This document shows, one piece after another, positions 43,262-51,472 of a stretch of 64,000 bases of DNA. The notes under the pieces were generated by a model. That model did not search any database. It was given only the letters and a program-made list of their open reading frames with translations, and had not been told where the DNA came from. The DNA is from DSNY01 sp016861185. Its GTDB lineage: Bacteria; Pseudomonadota; Gammaproteobacteria; Burkholderiales; Burkholderiaceae_F. The DNA lies in the NCBI GenBank assembly GCA_030263275.1, contig SZOR01000005.1, positions 1 to 64,000 of the forward strand, given 5' to 3'. The translations under genes and the position numbers were made by a program. Positions within the stretch are counted from its first letter, which is position 1. Every line of letters starts with the position of its first letter.

Positions 43262-43267
43262 TATAAT
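43262..43267 (+). promoter_or_regulatory. -10 element of the fmdB promoter
   Basis: Perfect TATAAT, 29 bases before the fmdB ATG, with a weak -35 (TTCGGA at 43238-43243, 18-bp spacer). Transcription would start near 43274. This is probably the main promoter for the fmdB-DUF502-aspS cluster. Confidence 0.6.
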
Positions 43268-43296
43268 TCAGCCAGTTACGCATCGGAGAGGGAGCC

Positions 43297-43602
43297 ATGC
43301 CGATCTACGCATACAAGTGTTCGTCCTGCGGGCACGCGCAGGACGTGCTGCAGAAGATCTCCGACGAACCGCTGACGGTCTGCACGGCCTGCGGCGCCGC
43401 GACTTTTGCCAAGCAGTTGACCGCAGCGGGCTTCCAGCTCAAGGGCAGCGGCTGGTACGTCACGGACTTCAAGAACGGCTCATCGGGCAAGAAAGAATCC
43501 GGCAACGGCGAGAAGAAGCCGGATACGGCGACGACCGACAGCCAGCCGGCCACGCAGACCGCGGCCGCGTGCGGCAGCGGAGCCTGTCCGGCCTGTTCAT
43601 AG
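43297..43602 (+). CDS. FmdB-family zinc-ribbon protein
   Basis: A 101-residue protein with the FmdB putative regulatory zinc ribbon at the N-terminus: MPIYAYKCSSCGH and a second pair in CTACG. The Lys/Gly/Thr-rich tail ends with another Cys pair (GSGACPACS). The family is conserved upstream of DUF502-aspS in betaproteobacteria; its role is unknown. The ATG follows GAGAGGGAGCC. Confidence 0.88.
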   Translation: MPIYAYKCSSCGHAQDVLQKISDEPLTVCTACGAATFAKQLTAAGFQLKGSGWYVTDFKNGSSGKKESGNGEKKPDTATTDSQPATQTAAACGSGACPACS

Positions 43603-43627
43603 GCAGCACGACGTCGGGGGAGGAAGA

Positions 43628-43655
43628 AGCCGCGGTACGCGCCGCGGCTTTTTTG
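43628..43655 (+). terminator. Intrinsic terminator between fmdB and DUF502
   Basis: AGCCGCGG-TACGCG-CCGCGGCT stem followed by six T residues. It sits only 6 bases before the DUF502 start codon, so it likely attenuates rather than fully ends transcription into the cluster. Confidence 0.8.
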
Positions 43656-43660
43656 TTCGG

Positions 43661-44314
43661 ATGCTCAGGAAGTACTTCATCACCGGCCTGCTGATCTGGC
43701 TGCCGCTCGCGGTCACGCTGTGGATCCTGGACATCATCCTGACCACGCTCGACCGCACGCTGCTGCTGCTGCCGGAAGCATGGCGCCCGGACCAGCTGCT
43801 CGGCGTGCACGTGCCCGGCTTCGGGCTGATCCTGTCGGTGCTGGTGATCCTCGTCACCGGCGTGCTGGCGGCGAACATCATCGGCGAGCGGCTGCTGCGC
43901 TGGTGGGAGGGCCTGCTCGCGCGCATTCCGATCGTGCGGTCGATCTACTCGAGCGTGAAGCAGGTGTCGGACACGATGCTGGCGTCGCAGGGCAACGCCT
44001 TCCGCAAGGCGGTGCTGGTCGAGTTTCCGCAGCGCGGACAGTGGGCGATCGGGCTGGTCGTCGGCGCCCCCGGGCCGGCGATCGACCGCCATCTGCACGG
44101 CGAGATGCTGACGGTGTTCGTTCCGACCGCGCCCAATCCGACCTCCGGCTACACGATCATCGTGCCGGTGGCCGAGGTCAAGGAACTCGACATCAGCGTC
44201 GACGAGGCGCTGAAGTTCATCATTTCCCTGGGCGTGGTGACGCCGGGCGGCGCGCGGCCGCATCGGCCGGCCGCGCTGACCAGCGAAGATCCGCGCGCGC
44301 TGCCGGGCGAATGA
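43661..44314 (+). CDS. DUF502 family membrane protein
   Basis: A 217-residue inner-membrane protein. Two hydrophobic helices (about 5-30 and 50-75) are followed by a soluble domain containing ARIPIVRSIYSSVKQVSDTM and FVPTAPNPTSGYTIIVP, both hallmarks of DUF502. Conserved next to aspS in this class; function unknown. The start is just after the terminator hairpin, and the ribosome site is poor. Confidence 0.88.
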   Translation: MLRKYFITGLLIWLPLAVTLWILDIILTTLDRTLLLLPEAWRPDQLLGVHVPGFGLILSVLVILVTGVLAANIIGERLLRWWEGLLARIPIVRSIYSSVKQVSDTMLASQGNAFRKAVLVEFPQRGQWAIGLVVGAPGPAIDRHLHGEMLTVFVPTAPNPTSGYTIIVPVAEVKELDISVDEALKFIISLGVVTPGGARPHRPAALTSEDPRALPGE

Positions 44315-44321
44315 GGCCGCG

Positions 44322-44693
44322 ATGATCGATCTGGGGGTGCTCGAACTGCACGAACTCGCGCTGCTGCTCGCCGCCGTCGCGTGGGCGCTCGCGGTCGGCG
44401 GCGGTTTCGCCTTCTTCGCGTCCAGCCGCGACGCGGCGCTGAAGCGCCGGCTCTGGCCGTGGGCCAACCTGCTGGCGGCCGCGTCGTTCGCTGCGCTCGC
44501 GCTGTGGGCGAGCGGACCCTCGATCGAACTGGCGCCGCTGCTGCTGGTCGGCGTGGCGGGACTCACCGCGTTCGGCTATCGCACCGCGCAGTTCTGCGGA
44601 CGCTGCGGGGCGACCGTGCTCAGCGCCAATCCGTTCGTGCGCGAGCGCTTCTGCCGGAAGTGCGCGGCGCGGCTGCGCGCGGACGCGGGTTGA
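44322..44693 (+). CDS. Small membrane protein with C-terminal zinc ribbon
   Basis: A 123-residue protein with about three hydrophobic helices (residues 8-35, 48-65 and 72-88) and a C-terminal zinc-ribbon-like pair, FCGRCG and FCRKCAARL. I do not recognise the family. It lies 7 bp after the DUF502 stop, in the position where such clusters usually go straight to aspS, so it is probably co-transcribed and may be lineage-specific. Confidence 0.65.
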   Translation: MIDLGVLELHELALLLAAVAWALAVGGGFAFFASSRDAALKRRLWPWANLLAAASFAALALWASGPSIELAPLLLVGVAGLTAFGYRTAQFCGRCGATVLSANPFVRERFCRKCAARLRADAG

Positions 44694-44911
44694 GACTGCC
44701 CATGAACCCCTTTAAGCTCCGCCTCGTGACGAAACAAGCGCATCCCGACCAGACTCGCGCGCCGCGCGCCATGGGTCTCGTCGCGCCCGCCGCGGCCCGG
44801 AGCCACGACCGAAACCGCTAGGGTCGGACGCCGCACGTCCGGCCCGCCCCGCCTGCAGCCGCGCGTTTGCTCTGCCTGCGCGCACCTTCCGACCGAATCC
44901 CTGGAGTTTTC
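44694..44911 (+). other. aspS leader region
   Basis: A 218-bp stretch between the zinc-ribbon membrane protein and aspS. It contains an open frame of 39 codons (44702-44821, beginning MNPFKLRLVTKQ) with no clear ribosome site, which I do not call a gene. No T-box-like structure is evident to the eye. A promoter for aspS may lie here. Confidence 0.4.
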
Positions 44912-46726
44912 ATGCGTACCGAATATGCCGGCCTGGTGGACAGCAAGTTCATCGGCCAGACCGTCACCCTGTTCGGCTGGGTGCACCGCCGCCGCGACCA
45001 CGGCGGTGTGATCTTCATCGACCTGCGCGACCGCGAAGGGATCGTGCAGGTCGTCTGCGATCCCGACCGCGCGGACGTCTTCGCGCAGGCCGAGCGGATC
45101 CGCAACGAATACTGCGTGCAGGTGGTGGGCGAGGTGCGGCGACGGCCGGATGGCACGGTCAACCCGCACCTCGTGTCGGGTGAGATCGAGGTGCTGTGCC
45201 GGCGATTGGTCATCCTGAACCCTTCGGTTCCGGTGCCCTTCCAGCTCGACGACGACGACCTGTCCGAAAGCACTCGGCTCACGCACCGAGTGCTCGATCT
45301 GCGGCGCGCGCCGATGCAGAAGAGCCTGCGGCTGCGCTATCGCGTGACGATGGCGGTGCGCAAGTTCTTGGACGCGCACGGCTTCATCGACATCGAAACG
45401 CCGATGCTCACCAAGAGCACGCCGGAGGGCGCGCGCGACTACCTGGTGCCTTCGCGCGTGCATCCGGGCCAGTTCTTCGCGCTGCCGCAGTCGCCCCAGC
45501 TGTTCAAGCAGCTCCTGATGGTCGCGGGCTTCGACCGCTACTACCAGATCGTCAAGTGCTTTCGGGACGAGGATCTTAGAGCCGACCGCCAGCCCGAGTT
45601 CACGCAGATCGACGTCGAGACCTCCTTCCTGACCGAGCAGGAGATCCGCGATCTGATGGAGGAGATGATCCGTACGGTCTTCGACGAAGTGCTCGGCGTG
45701 AAGCTGCCGAAGCCCTTCCCGGTGATGACGTATGCGGACGCGATGCGGCTGTACGGCTCGGACAAGCCGGACCTGCGCGTGAACCTGCAGTTGACGGAAC
45801 TGACCGACGCGATGCGCGACGTCGAGTTCAAGGTGTTCAAGGGCGCGACGGAGCTCAAGGACGGCCGCGTGGCGGCGCTGCGCGTCCCGAAGGGCGGCGA
45901 GATGCCGCGCTCGGAGATCGACGGCTACACCGAGTTCGTCAAGATCTACGGCGCCAAGGGGCTCGCCTACATCAAGGTCAACGAGCGCGCGAAAGGCCGC
46001 GACGGCCTGCAAAGCCCGATCGTCAAGAACCTGCACGATGCCGCGCTCGCCGAGATCCTCAAGCGCACGGGTGCCGAGGACGGCGACCTGATCTTCTTCG
46101 GCGCCGACCGCGCGAAGATCGTCGCCGACAGCATGGGGGCGCTGCGCGTGAAGATCGGCCACAGCGAATTCGGCCGCAGGCACGGGCTGTCCGCCGAAGG
46201 CTGGAAACCGCTGTGGGTGATCGACTTCCCGATGTTCGAGTTCGACGAGGACGAGCAGCGCTACGTCGCCGCGCATCATCCGTTCACGAGTCCGAAGGAC
46301 GAGCACATCGACTACCTGGAAAGCGATCCGTCGAAGTGTCTGGCCAAGGCCTACGACATGGCGCTCAACGGCTGGGAGATCGGCGGCGGCTCGGTGCGGA
46401 TCCACCGCGAGGACGTGCAGAGCAAGGTGTTCCGCGCGCTGAAGATCGGCCCCGAGGAGGCGCGCGCGAAGTTCGGGTTCCTGCTGGATGCGCTTCAGTA
46501 CGGCGCGCCCCCGCACGGCGGGATCGCCTTCGGCCTGGATCGCATCGTCACGATGATGGCCGGCGCCGAATCGATCCGCGACGTGATCGCCTTCCCGAAG
46601 ACGCAGCGCGCGCAGTGCCTGCTGACCCAGGCGCCGAGCGCGGTCGACGAGCGGCAGTTGCGCGAGCTGCACATCCGCCTGCGCGGCGAACCGAAGGCGG
46701 CGGAGGCGAAGGTCGTCTCCGCATGA
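44912..46726 (+). CDS. aspS: Aspartyl-tRNA synthetase (probably non-discriminating)
   Basis: A 604-residue class II synthetase: N-terminal OB-fold anticodon domain (GWVHRRRDHGGVIFIDLRD), catalytic core with motif 2 (CFRDEDLRADRQPEFTQID), the GAD insertion (about 280-420) and motif 3 (GGIAFGLDRIVTMM). His30 in the DHGG segment and a Gly in RRRPDGTVNP correspond to residues associated with the non-discriminating AspRS of Pseudomonas. If so, it also charges tRNA-Asn for later amidation by GatCAB (inference). ATG after TGGAGTTTTC. Confidence 0.95.
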   Translation: MRTEYAGLVDSKFIGQTVTLFGWVHRRRDHGGVIFIDLRDREGIVQVVCDPDRADVFAQAERIRNEYCVQVVGEVRRRPDGTVNPHLVSGEIEVLCRRLVILNPSVPVPFQLDDDDLSESTRLTHRVLDLRRAPMQKSLRLRYRVTMAVRKFLDAHGFIDIETPMLTKSTPEGARDYLVPSRVHPGQFFALPQSPQLFKQLLMVAGFDRYYQIVKCFRDEDLRADRQPEFTQIDVETSFLTEQEIRDLMEEMIRTVFDEVLGVKLPKPFPVMTYADAMRLYGSDKPDLRVNLQLTELTDAMRDVEFKVFKGATELKDGRVAALRVPKGGEMPRSEIDGYTEFVKIYGAKGLAYIKVNERAKGRDGLQSPIVKNLHDAALAEILKRTGAEDGDLIFFGADRAKIVADSMGALRVKIGHSEFGRRHGLSAEGWKPLWVIDFPMFEFDEDEQRYVAAHHPFTSPKDEHIDYLESDPSKCLAKAYDMALNGWEIGGGSVRIHREDVQSKVFRALKIGPEEARAKFGFLLDALQYGAPPHGGIAFGLDRIVTMMAGAESIRDVIAFPKTQRAQCLLTQAPSAVDERQLRELHIRLRGEPKAAEAKVVSA

Positions 46727-46748
46727 TCGTCGCTGCGACGCCGGACCG

Positions 46749-47189
46749 ATGCCGTTGTTCAAGATCCCGGAATCGGTCCTCGTCGTGATCCACACCCCCG
46801 CGCTCGAGGCACTGCTGCTCGAGCGCGCGGATCATCCGGGGTTCTGGCAGTCGGTGACGGGCAGCCTGGCGCGGCCGGACGAGCCGCTCGCGGAAACCTG
46901 CGCGCGCGAAGTGCGCGAGGAAACCGGCTACGAGGCGCCGCCGACCGCGTTCGACGACTGGCAGGTCACACATCGTTACGCGATCTACCCGCACTGGCGG
47001 CACCGCTACGCGCCCGGCGTTACGCATAATACGGAGCATGTTTTCGGGCTGCGCGTGGTATCCCGGTTCGAGCCCCGCCTCGACCCACGCGAACACACGG
47101 CCTGGCGCTGGCTGCCGTGGCGCGATGCCGCCGACGCCTGCTTCTCCTGGACCAACGCGCAGGCGATCCGGCGCCTGGCCGATCGCTGA
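46749..47189 (+). CDS. nudB: Dihydroneopterin triphosphate diphosphatase (Nudix)
   Basis: A 146-residue Nudix hydrolase in the conserved position after aspS. The Nudix box spans about residues 38-60 (REVREETG core, one extra residue in the first spacer). C-terminal HTAWRWLPWRDA is typical of NudB. It removes pyrophosphate from dihydroneopterin triphosphate in folate synthesis. Starts 22 bp after aspS. Confidence 0.9.
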   Translation: MPLFKIPESVLVVIHTPALEALLLERADHPGFWQSVTGSLARPDEPLAETCAREVREETGYEAPPTAFDDWQVTHRYAIYPHWRHRYAPGVTHNTEHVFGLRVVSRFEPRLDPREHTAWRWLPWRDAADACFSWTNAQAIRRLADR

Positions 47190-47775
47190 ACTCGCCGCGA
47201 CGATCGCGCTCGCCGCACCGCTCGCCGCCGCGGCGGCGCCGCTGCAGCTCGACGTTCAGCGCGACGGCGACCGCTTCGAGATCCACGCCGCCGTGCGGCT
47301 CGCCGCGCCGCCGAAGCTCGTCTGGGACACGCTGACCGACTACGAGCGCCTGCGCGAATTCATGCCCGGCGTGTCGTCGTCGCGCGTGCTCGAGCGCGAC
47401 GGCAACCGACTCACCGTCGAGCATCACGGCGAGTTCGATCTGCTGTTCTTCGCGCGCCCGGTGCGCGTGCGGTTGGCGGTCGAGCACCGCCCGTTCACGA
47501 CGATCGTCGCGCGCTCGCTGCCGCGGCTCGCCGACGGCAGCGCCTCGACGCTGCGCGACTTCTCCGGACGCTACGAGCTGGCGGTCGTGCGCGATGGCGA
47601 GGTGCGGCTCGCGTACGACGCGCGCTTCGAACTGGCCGAGCCGCTGCCGCCGGTGATCGGGCCGTTGTTCGGCACGATGGCGATGCGCAGCGCGATCCGC
47701 GCCGACTTCGAAGCCCTGATCCGCGAGATCGAGCGCCGGCGGGCGGCGTTGCCGCGGATCGAGAGGAGCCGATGA
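47125..47775 (+). CDS. Exported SRPBCC (START-like) family protein
   Basis: About 216 residues. It has an N-terminal hydrophobic signal-like stretch (IAELAATIALAAPLAAAAA) and then a cyclase/dehydrase-type SRPBCC domain: AAPPKLVWDTLTDYERLREFMPGV and RYELAVVRDGEVRLAYDARFEL. It probably binds a lipid or hydrophobic ligand in the periplasm. The start is uncertain: I use the ATG at 47125, inside nudB by 65 bp, because no start codon lies closer to the signal peptide. Its stop overlaps the next gene. Confidence 0.75.
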   Translation: MPPTPASPGPTRRRSGAWPIAELAATIALAAPLAAAAAPLQLDVQRDGDRFEIHAAVRLAAPPKLVWDTLTDYERLREFMPGVSSSRVLERDGNRLTVEHHGEFDLLFFARPVRVRLAVEHRPFTTIVARSLPRLADGSASTLRDFSGRYELAVVRDGEVRLAYDARFELAEPLPPVIGPLFGTMAMRSAIRADFEALIREIERRRAALPRIERSR

Positions 47776-49223
47776 ATCGCGCAGCGCGCGCGTTGCTCGC
47801 CGCGGCCGCGTTGGCCGCGACGGGCTGCGCCACCGTCGATCCCTACGCGCGCGCGCCGATCGCGCAGCACCTCGAACGCAGCGACGCCGCGGGCGATTGC
47901 GCGCGGCTGTTCCGCGAGGTCGACGCGCGGATCGACGCGCTCGGCGTGCGCGACGCGATGGCGCCGCGCGTGTCCGGCTTTCCGTACCTGCGCGTCGACC
48001 GCGCGACCGCCGCGCTGCGCGATGAAGCGTTTGCCGCGCGCGCGAGCTTCGGCGTGTGGAGCGAGCTGATGGCGCGGCTCGACCGGCAGGCGCGCACTGC
48101 GGAACTGACCAATGCCGGCGCCGCCGACCTGCCGCCTGCGGCAGCGCTCGACGCCTGCCGCTACCAGCTTGCGGTGGCCGACAACGGCCAGATCGCGCGA
48201 CTCGCGGAAGCGGCGCGCGTGCCCGACGACTATTCGCTGCTGATGCGCGCGCTCGGGCTGTATCCGCTGACGCGCCTGCCGTTTGTCGCCGGCATCCGCG
48301 CCTGGCACGACCGCACGCGAGCCGTCTTCGCCACGCCGCTCGAAGCGCTGCCGGTCGCGGGCCGTCTCGTCCGCTACGCGCCGGCGGCGCGCATCGAGTC
48401 GATGCCTGCGGTCGCGCAGTCCACTGCGTTCGGGCTGCCGCTGGTGTCGGCGGCGCGGCTCGCCGAACTGGTCCAGCGCAATGCGCCCGTGCTGGAGGTC
48501 GATGCGGTCACCGACGACGACCGCATCGGCGCGCTCGTCTGGCGGGCGGGCGAGCCGCCGCGCGTCGCCGTCGACGTCGGACGGCCGGTCGCGTACGTGC
48601 GCATCGCGCACACGCGGATCGCCGGGCGCGTCCACCTTCAGCTCGTCTACACGTTCTGGTTCCCGGCGCGTCCGCCCGAAAGCGCCTTCGACATCCTCGC
48701 CGGCGATCTGGACGGGCTCATCTGGCGGGTGACGCTCGGCGACGACCTCGAGCCGCTCGTCTACGACTCGATCCATCCCTGCGGCTGTTATCACATGTTC
48801 TTCCCGACCGCGCGCGTGCGCGCGCGGTCACAACCGGAGACGCTCGACGAGGGGCTGTTCGCGCCGCAGACGGCCGCGGCGCCCGCTGCGGGCGAACGCG
48901 TCGCGCTGCGGGTGGCGAACCGGACGCACTACCTGCAGCGCGTGCGCGCCGCCGTGGACGGCGGTGAAGCGTCGATCTATGCGCTGCGCGACGACGACGA
49001 AGTGCGCAGCCTGCCGCTGCCCGACGGCGGCCGCCGCAGCGCGTTCGGCCCCGACGGCCTCGTGCCCGGCAGCGAGCGGCCGGAGCGCTTCATCTTCTGG
49101 CCGATGGGCATCGCCAGCGCCGGCCAGATGCGCCAGTGGGGCCGCCACGCAACGGCGTTCGTCGGCCGCCGACACTTTGACGATCCTCTGCTCTTCGACA
49201 AGTACTTCGAGGTGGTGAAGTGA
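47772..49223 (+). CDS. Conserved lipoprotein of unknown function
   Basis: A 483-residue lipoprotein with a lipobox LAATGC at residues 15-20. The body is not one I recognise. Notable segments are AHTRIAGRVHLQLVYTFWFPARPPESAFDILAGDLDG and SIHPCGCYHMFFPT (a Cys-Gly-Cys-Tyr-His cluster that could bind a metal), and a conserved-looking end FIFWPMGIASAGQMRQWGRH. It overlaps the SRPBCC gene by 4 bases (ATGA), so it is likely co-expressed with it at the envelope. Confidence 0.7.
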   Translation: MNRAARALLAAAALAATGCATVDPYARAPIAQHLERSDAAGDCARLFREVDARIDALGVRDAMAPRVSGFPYLRVDRATAALRDEAFAARASFGVWSELMARLDRQARTAELTNAGAADLPPAAALDACRYQLAVADNGQIARLAEAARVPDDYSLLMRALGLYPLTRLPFVAGIRAWHDRTRAVFATPLEALPVAGRLVRYAPAARIESMPAVAQSTAFGLPLVSAARLAELVQRNAPVLEVDAVTDDDRIGALVWRAGEPPRVAVDVGRPVAYVRIAHTRIAGRVHLQLVYTFWFPARPPESAFDILAGDLDGLIWRVTLGDDLEPLVYDSIHPCGCYHMFFPTARVRARSQPETLDEGLFAPQTAAAPAAGERVALRVANRTHYLQRVRAAVDGGEASIYALRDDDEVRSLPLPDGGRRSAFGPDGLVPGSERPERFIFWPMGIASAGQMRQWGRHATAFVGRRHFDDPLLFDKYFEVVK

Positions 49224-49367
49224 ATCGGATTGCGGATCGCGGATTGCGGATTGCGTCGGCGGCCGTCCTGCGACGATCTCACGCAAGACGCCGCATCTGC
49301 TCCACGGCAAGTCGTTCGCACGTGGACACCGTACGATCAATCCGCAATCCGCACTCCGCAATCCGAG
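49224..49367. mobile_element. MITE-like element with ~29-bp terminal inverted repeats
   Basis: The left arm (49224-49255) is built from GGATTGCGGAT repeats; the right arm (49336-49367) is its inverted copy, matching at about 27 of 29 positions. About 80 bp lies between the arms with no open frame. The whole gap between the lipoprotein and EEP genes is this element. It could be a non-autonomous transposon relic or a dispersed hairpin repeat. Confidence 0.6.
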
Positions 49368-49368
49368 A

Positions 49369-50172
49369 ATGAAGCTGCGCGTCGCCACCTACAACATCCA
49401 CAAGGGCGTCACCGTCCGCGGGCGGCCGCGCATTCACGACGTGCGGATGGCGTTGCAGGCGATGAACGCCGACATCGTGTTCCTGCAGGAGGTGCAGGAC
49501 CGCAACGAGCGGCTGGCGGCGCGCCACGCGGGTTATCCGAAGTCCACGCAGATCGAATTCCTGTCCGCGCAGATCTACGAGCACCACGCATACGGCATGA
49601 ACGCGGTCTATCCGCACGGCCACCACGGCAACGCGATCCTGTCGCGCCATACGATCCGCCAGTTCACCAACCACGACGTGTCGGACCACGCGCTGGAGAA
49701 GCGCGGGCTGCTGCACGCGGTCAGCCACTTCGGCAGGCGCGACGTGCATCTGATCTGCGTGCACTTCGGGCTGTTCAAGCGCAGCCGGCTGCGGCAGGCG
49801 AGCTTCCTCATTGACTTCGTCGAGTCGGAGGTCCCCGCGAAGGCGCCGCTGATCATCGCCGGCGACTTCAACGACTGGCAGCGCCGCGTGGACACCGAGC
49901 TGCGCCGGCGGCTCGGCGTGATCGAGGCGTCGGACGCCGCGGCCGAACCGACGCTGCTCGACCGCCTGCTGCCCTGGCGCAGCATCGAACGCGCGAACGG
50001 CGTCGGCAAGGCGCGGCTGGCGCGCACCTACCCGGCGCTTCTGCCCTGGCTGCACCTGGACCGCATCTACCTGCGCGGCTTTCGCGTCGGCGCCGTGCAC
50101 GTGCCGCGCGGCGCAGCGTGGGCGAAGCGCTCCGATCACGTGCCGCTGATCGCCGAACTGCAGTTCAGGTAA
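49369..50172 (+). CDS. Endonuclease/exonuclease/phosphatase-family protein
   Basis: A 267-residue EEP-fold protein: RVATYNIHKGV (N-terminal Asn), VFLQEVQD (metal-binding Glu), IAGDFNDW and RSDHVPLIAEL at the C-terminus give the DNase I-like catalytic set. It is conserved immediately upstream of clsB in betaproteobacteria, so a phospholipid-related phosphodiesterase role is possible. The ATG is just after the MITE-like element with GAG as a weak ribosome site. Confidence 0.88.
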   Translation: MKLRVATYNIHKGVTVRGRPRIHDVRMALQAMNADIVFLQEVQDRNERLAARHAGYPKSTQIEFLSAQIYEHHAYGMNAVYPHGHHGNAILSRHTIRQFTNHDVSDHALEKRGLLHAVSHFGRRDVHLICVHFGLFKRSRLRQASFLIDFVESEVPAKAPLIIAGDFNDWQRRVDTELRRRLGVIEASDAAAEPTLLDRLLPWRSIERANGVGKARLARTYPALLPWLHLDRIYLRGFRVGAVHVPRGAAWAKRSDHVPLIAELQFR

Positions 50173-50183
50173 GAATCCGTTCC

Positions 50184-51416
50184 ATGTCCGCGCGCCCGCC
50201 GCAGTCGCGCCCCGCCGCGCGACGCTTCGAGCTGTCGCTGCGTCCGGTCGTCCACGCCGGCAACCGCGTGCGGCTGCTCGTCAACGGCGAGCAGTACTTC
50301 CCGCAGCTTCTTGCGGCGATCGAGGCGGCGCGCCGCTCGATCCACATCGAGACCTACATCTTCGCCGACGACAACATCGGCAAGCGCGTCGTGTTCGCGC
50401 TCGCCGCCGCCGCCAGCCGCGGCGTGCAGGTGCATCTGATCATCGACGGCTACGGCGGCGGCGAACACGCACGCCGGCTCGTGCACGAACTCGGCGCGCA
50501 GGGCGCGGAGGTGCGCATCTACCGGCCGGAGCGCTGGTGGCGACTGGAGCGGCGGCTGCTCAGACGGCTGCACCGCAAGATCGCGGTGATCGACGACGCG
50601 ATCGCCTTCGTGGGCGGCATCAACATCATCGACGACCACAACCATCCGGGCGGCGAGCGCGGGCGGCTGGGCCCGCGCTTCGACTTCGCGGTCGCCTGCG
50701 AAGGTCCGATCGTCGCCGCGATCGCGCTCGCGGCCAAGCGGCTGTGGTGGACCTTGTCCTTCGTCGATCCGACCGAGCGGGCGGGACCGCTGCCGCAGCT
50801 CGCCGGACAGCCGCGCACGCCTTACTTCGCCGACGGCGTACGCGCGAGCCTGCTGCTGCGCGACAACCTGCGCCATCGCCGCACGATCGAGCGCGCTTAT
50901 CTCGACGCGATCGCCGGCGCGCGACACGACATCCTGATCGCCTGCGCGTACTTCCTGCCCGGCAGGCGCTTCCGTGCGGCGCTGCTCGACGCGACGAGGC
51001 GCGGCGTGCGCGTGCGGCTGCTTCTGCAGGGGCGCGTCGAGTATTCGCTGCAGCACCACGCGCAGCGGGCGCTGTATCACCAGCTCTTCGCCGCCGGCAT
51101 CGAGATCTACGAGTACGTGCCGAGCTACCTGCATGCGAAGGTCGCGTTGATCGACGGCTTCTGGTCGACGGTCGGATCGAGCAACATCGATCCGTATTCG
51201 CTCCTGCTCGCGCGCGAGGCCAACGTCGTCGTCTACGACGCCGGCTTCGGCGCCGAACTGCAGGCGGTGCTCGAGCGCGCGATCGAGCGCGACGCCTACC
51301 TGCTGCGGGCCGAGGATTACGCGCGCCGTTCGTGGCTGGAGCAGTTGCGCGACTGGTTCGCCTACCGCGTCGTGCGGCTCGCGACCGTCGTGCTGGCGCG
51401 GGCGAGGGACTATTGA
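50184..51416 (+). CDS. clsB: Cardiolipin synthase B
   Basis: A 410-residue phospholipase D-superfamily enzyme with two HKD motifs: His130-Lys132-Asp137/138 (HRKIAVIDD) and His317-Lys319-Asp324 (HAKVALIDG). It makes cardiolipin from two phosphatidylglycerols at the inner membrane. Only 11 bp after the EEP gene, so co-transcribed. I use the ATG at 50184, and no longer extension is family-like. Confidence 0.9.
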   Translation: MSARPPQSRPAARRFELSLRPVVHAGNRVRLLVNGEQYFPQLLAAIEAARRSIHIETYIFADDNIGKRVVFALAAAASRGVQVHLIIDGYGGGEHARRLVHELGAQGAEVRIYRPERWWRLERRLLRRLHRKIAVIDDAIAFVGGINIIDDHNHPGGERGRLGPRFDFAVACEGPIVAAIALAAKRLWWTLSFVDPTERAGPLPQLAGQPRTPYFADGVRASLLLRDNLRHRRTIERAYLDAIAGARHDILIACAYFLPGRRFRAALLDATRRGVRVRLLLQGRVEYSLQHHAQRALYHQLFAAGIEIYEYVPSYLHAKVALIDGFWSTVGSSNIDPYSLLLAREANVVVYDAGFGAELQAVLERAIERDAYLLRAEDYARRSWLEQLRDWFAYRVVRLATVVLARARDY

Positions 51417-51472
51417 GCCGCGCGTCGGATCTCCGGTGTCGGGCGTCGCGCGCCGACTGCCGACCGAAGGCG

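Noticed and set aside
44702..44821. 39-codon leader peptide gene upstream of aspS
   Set aside because: No ribosome site, no Asp/Asn codon run and no attenuator-like hairpin with a U-run follows.
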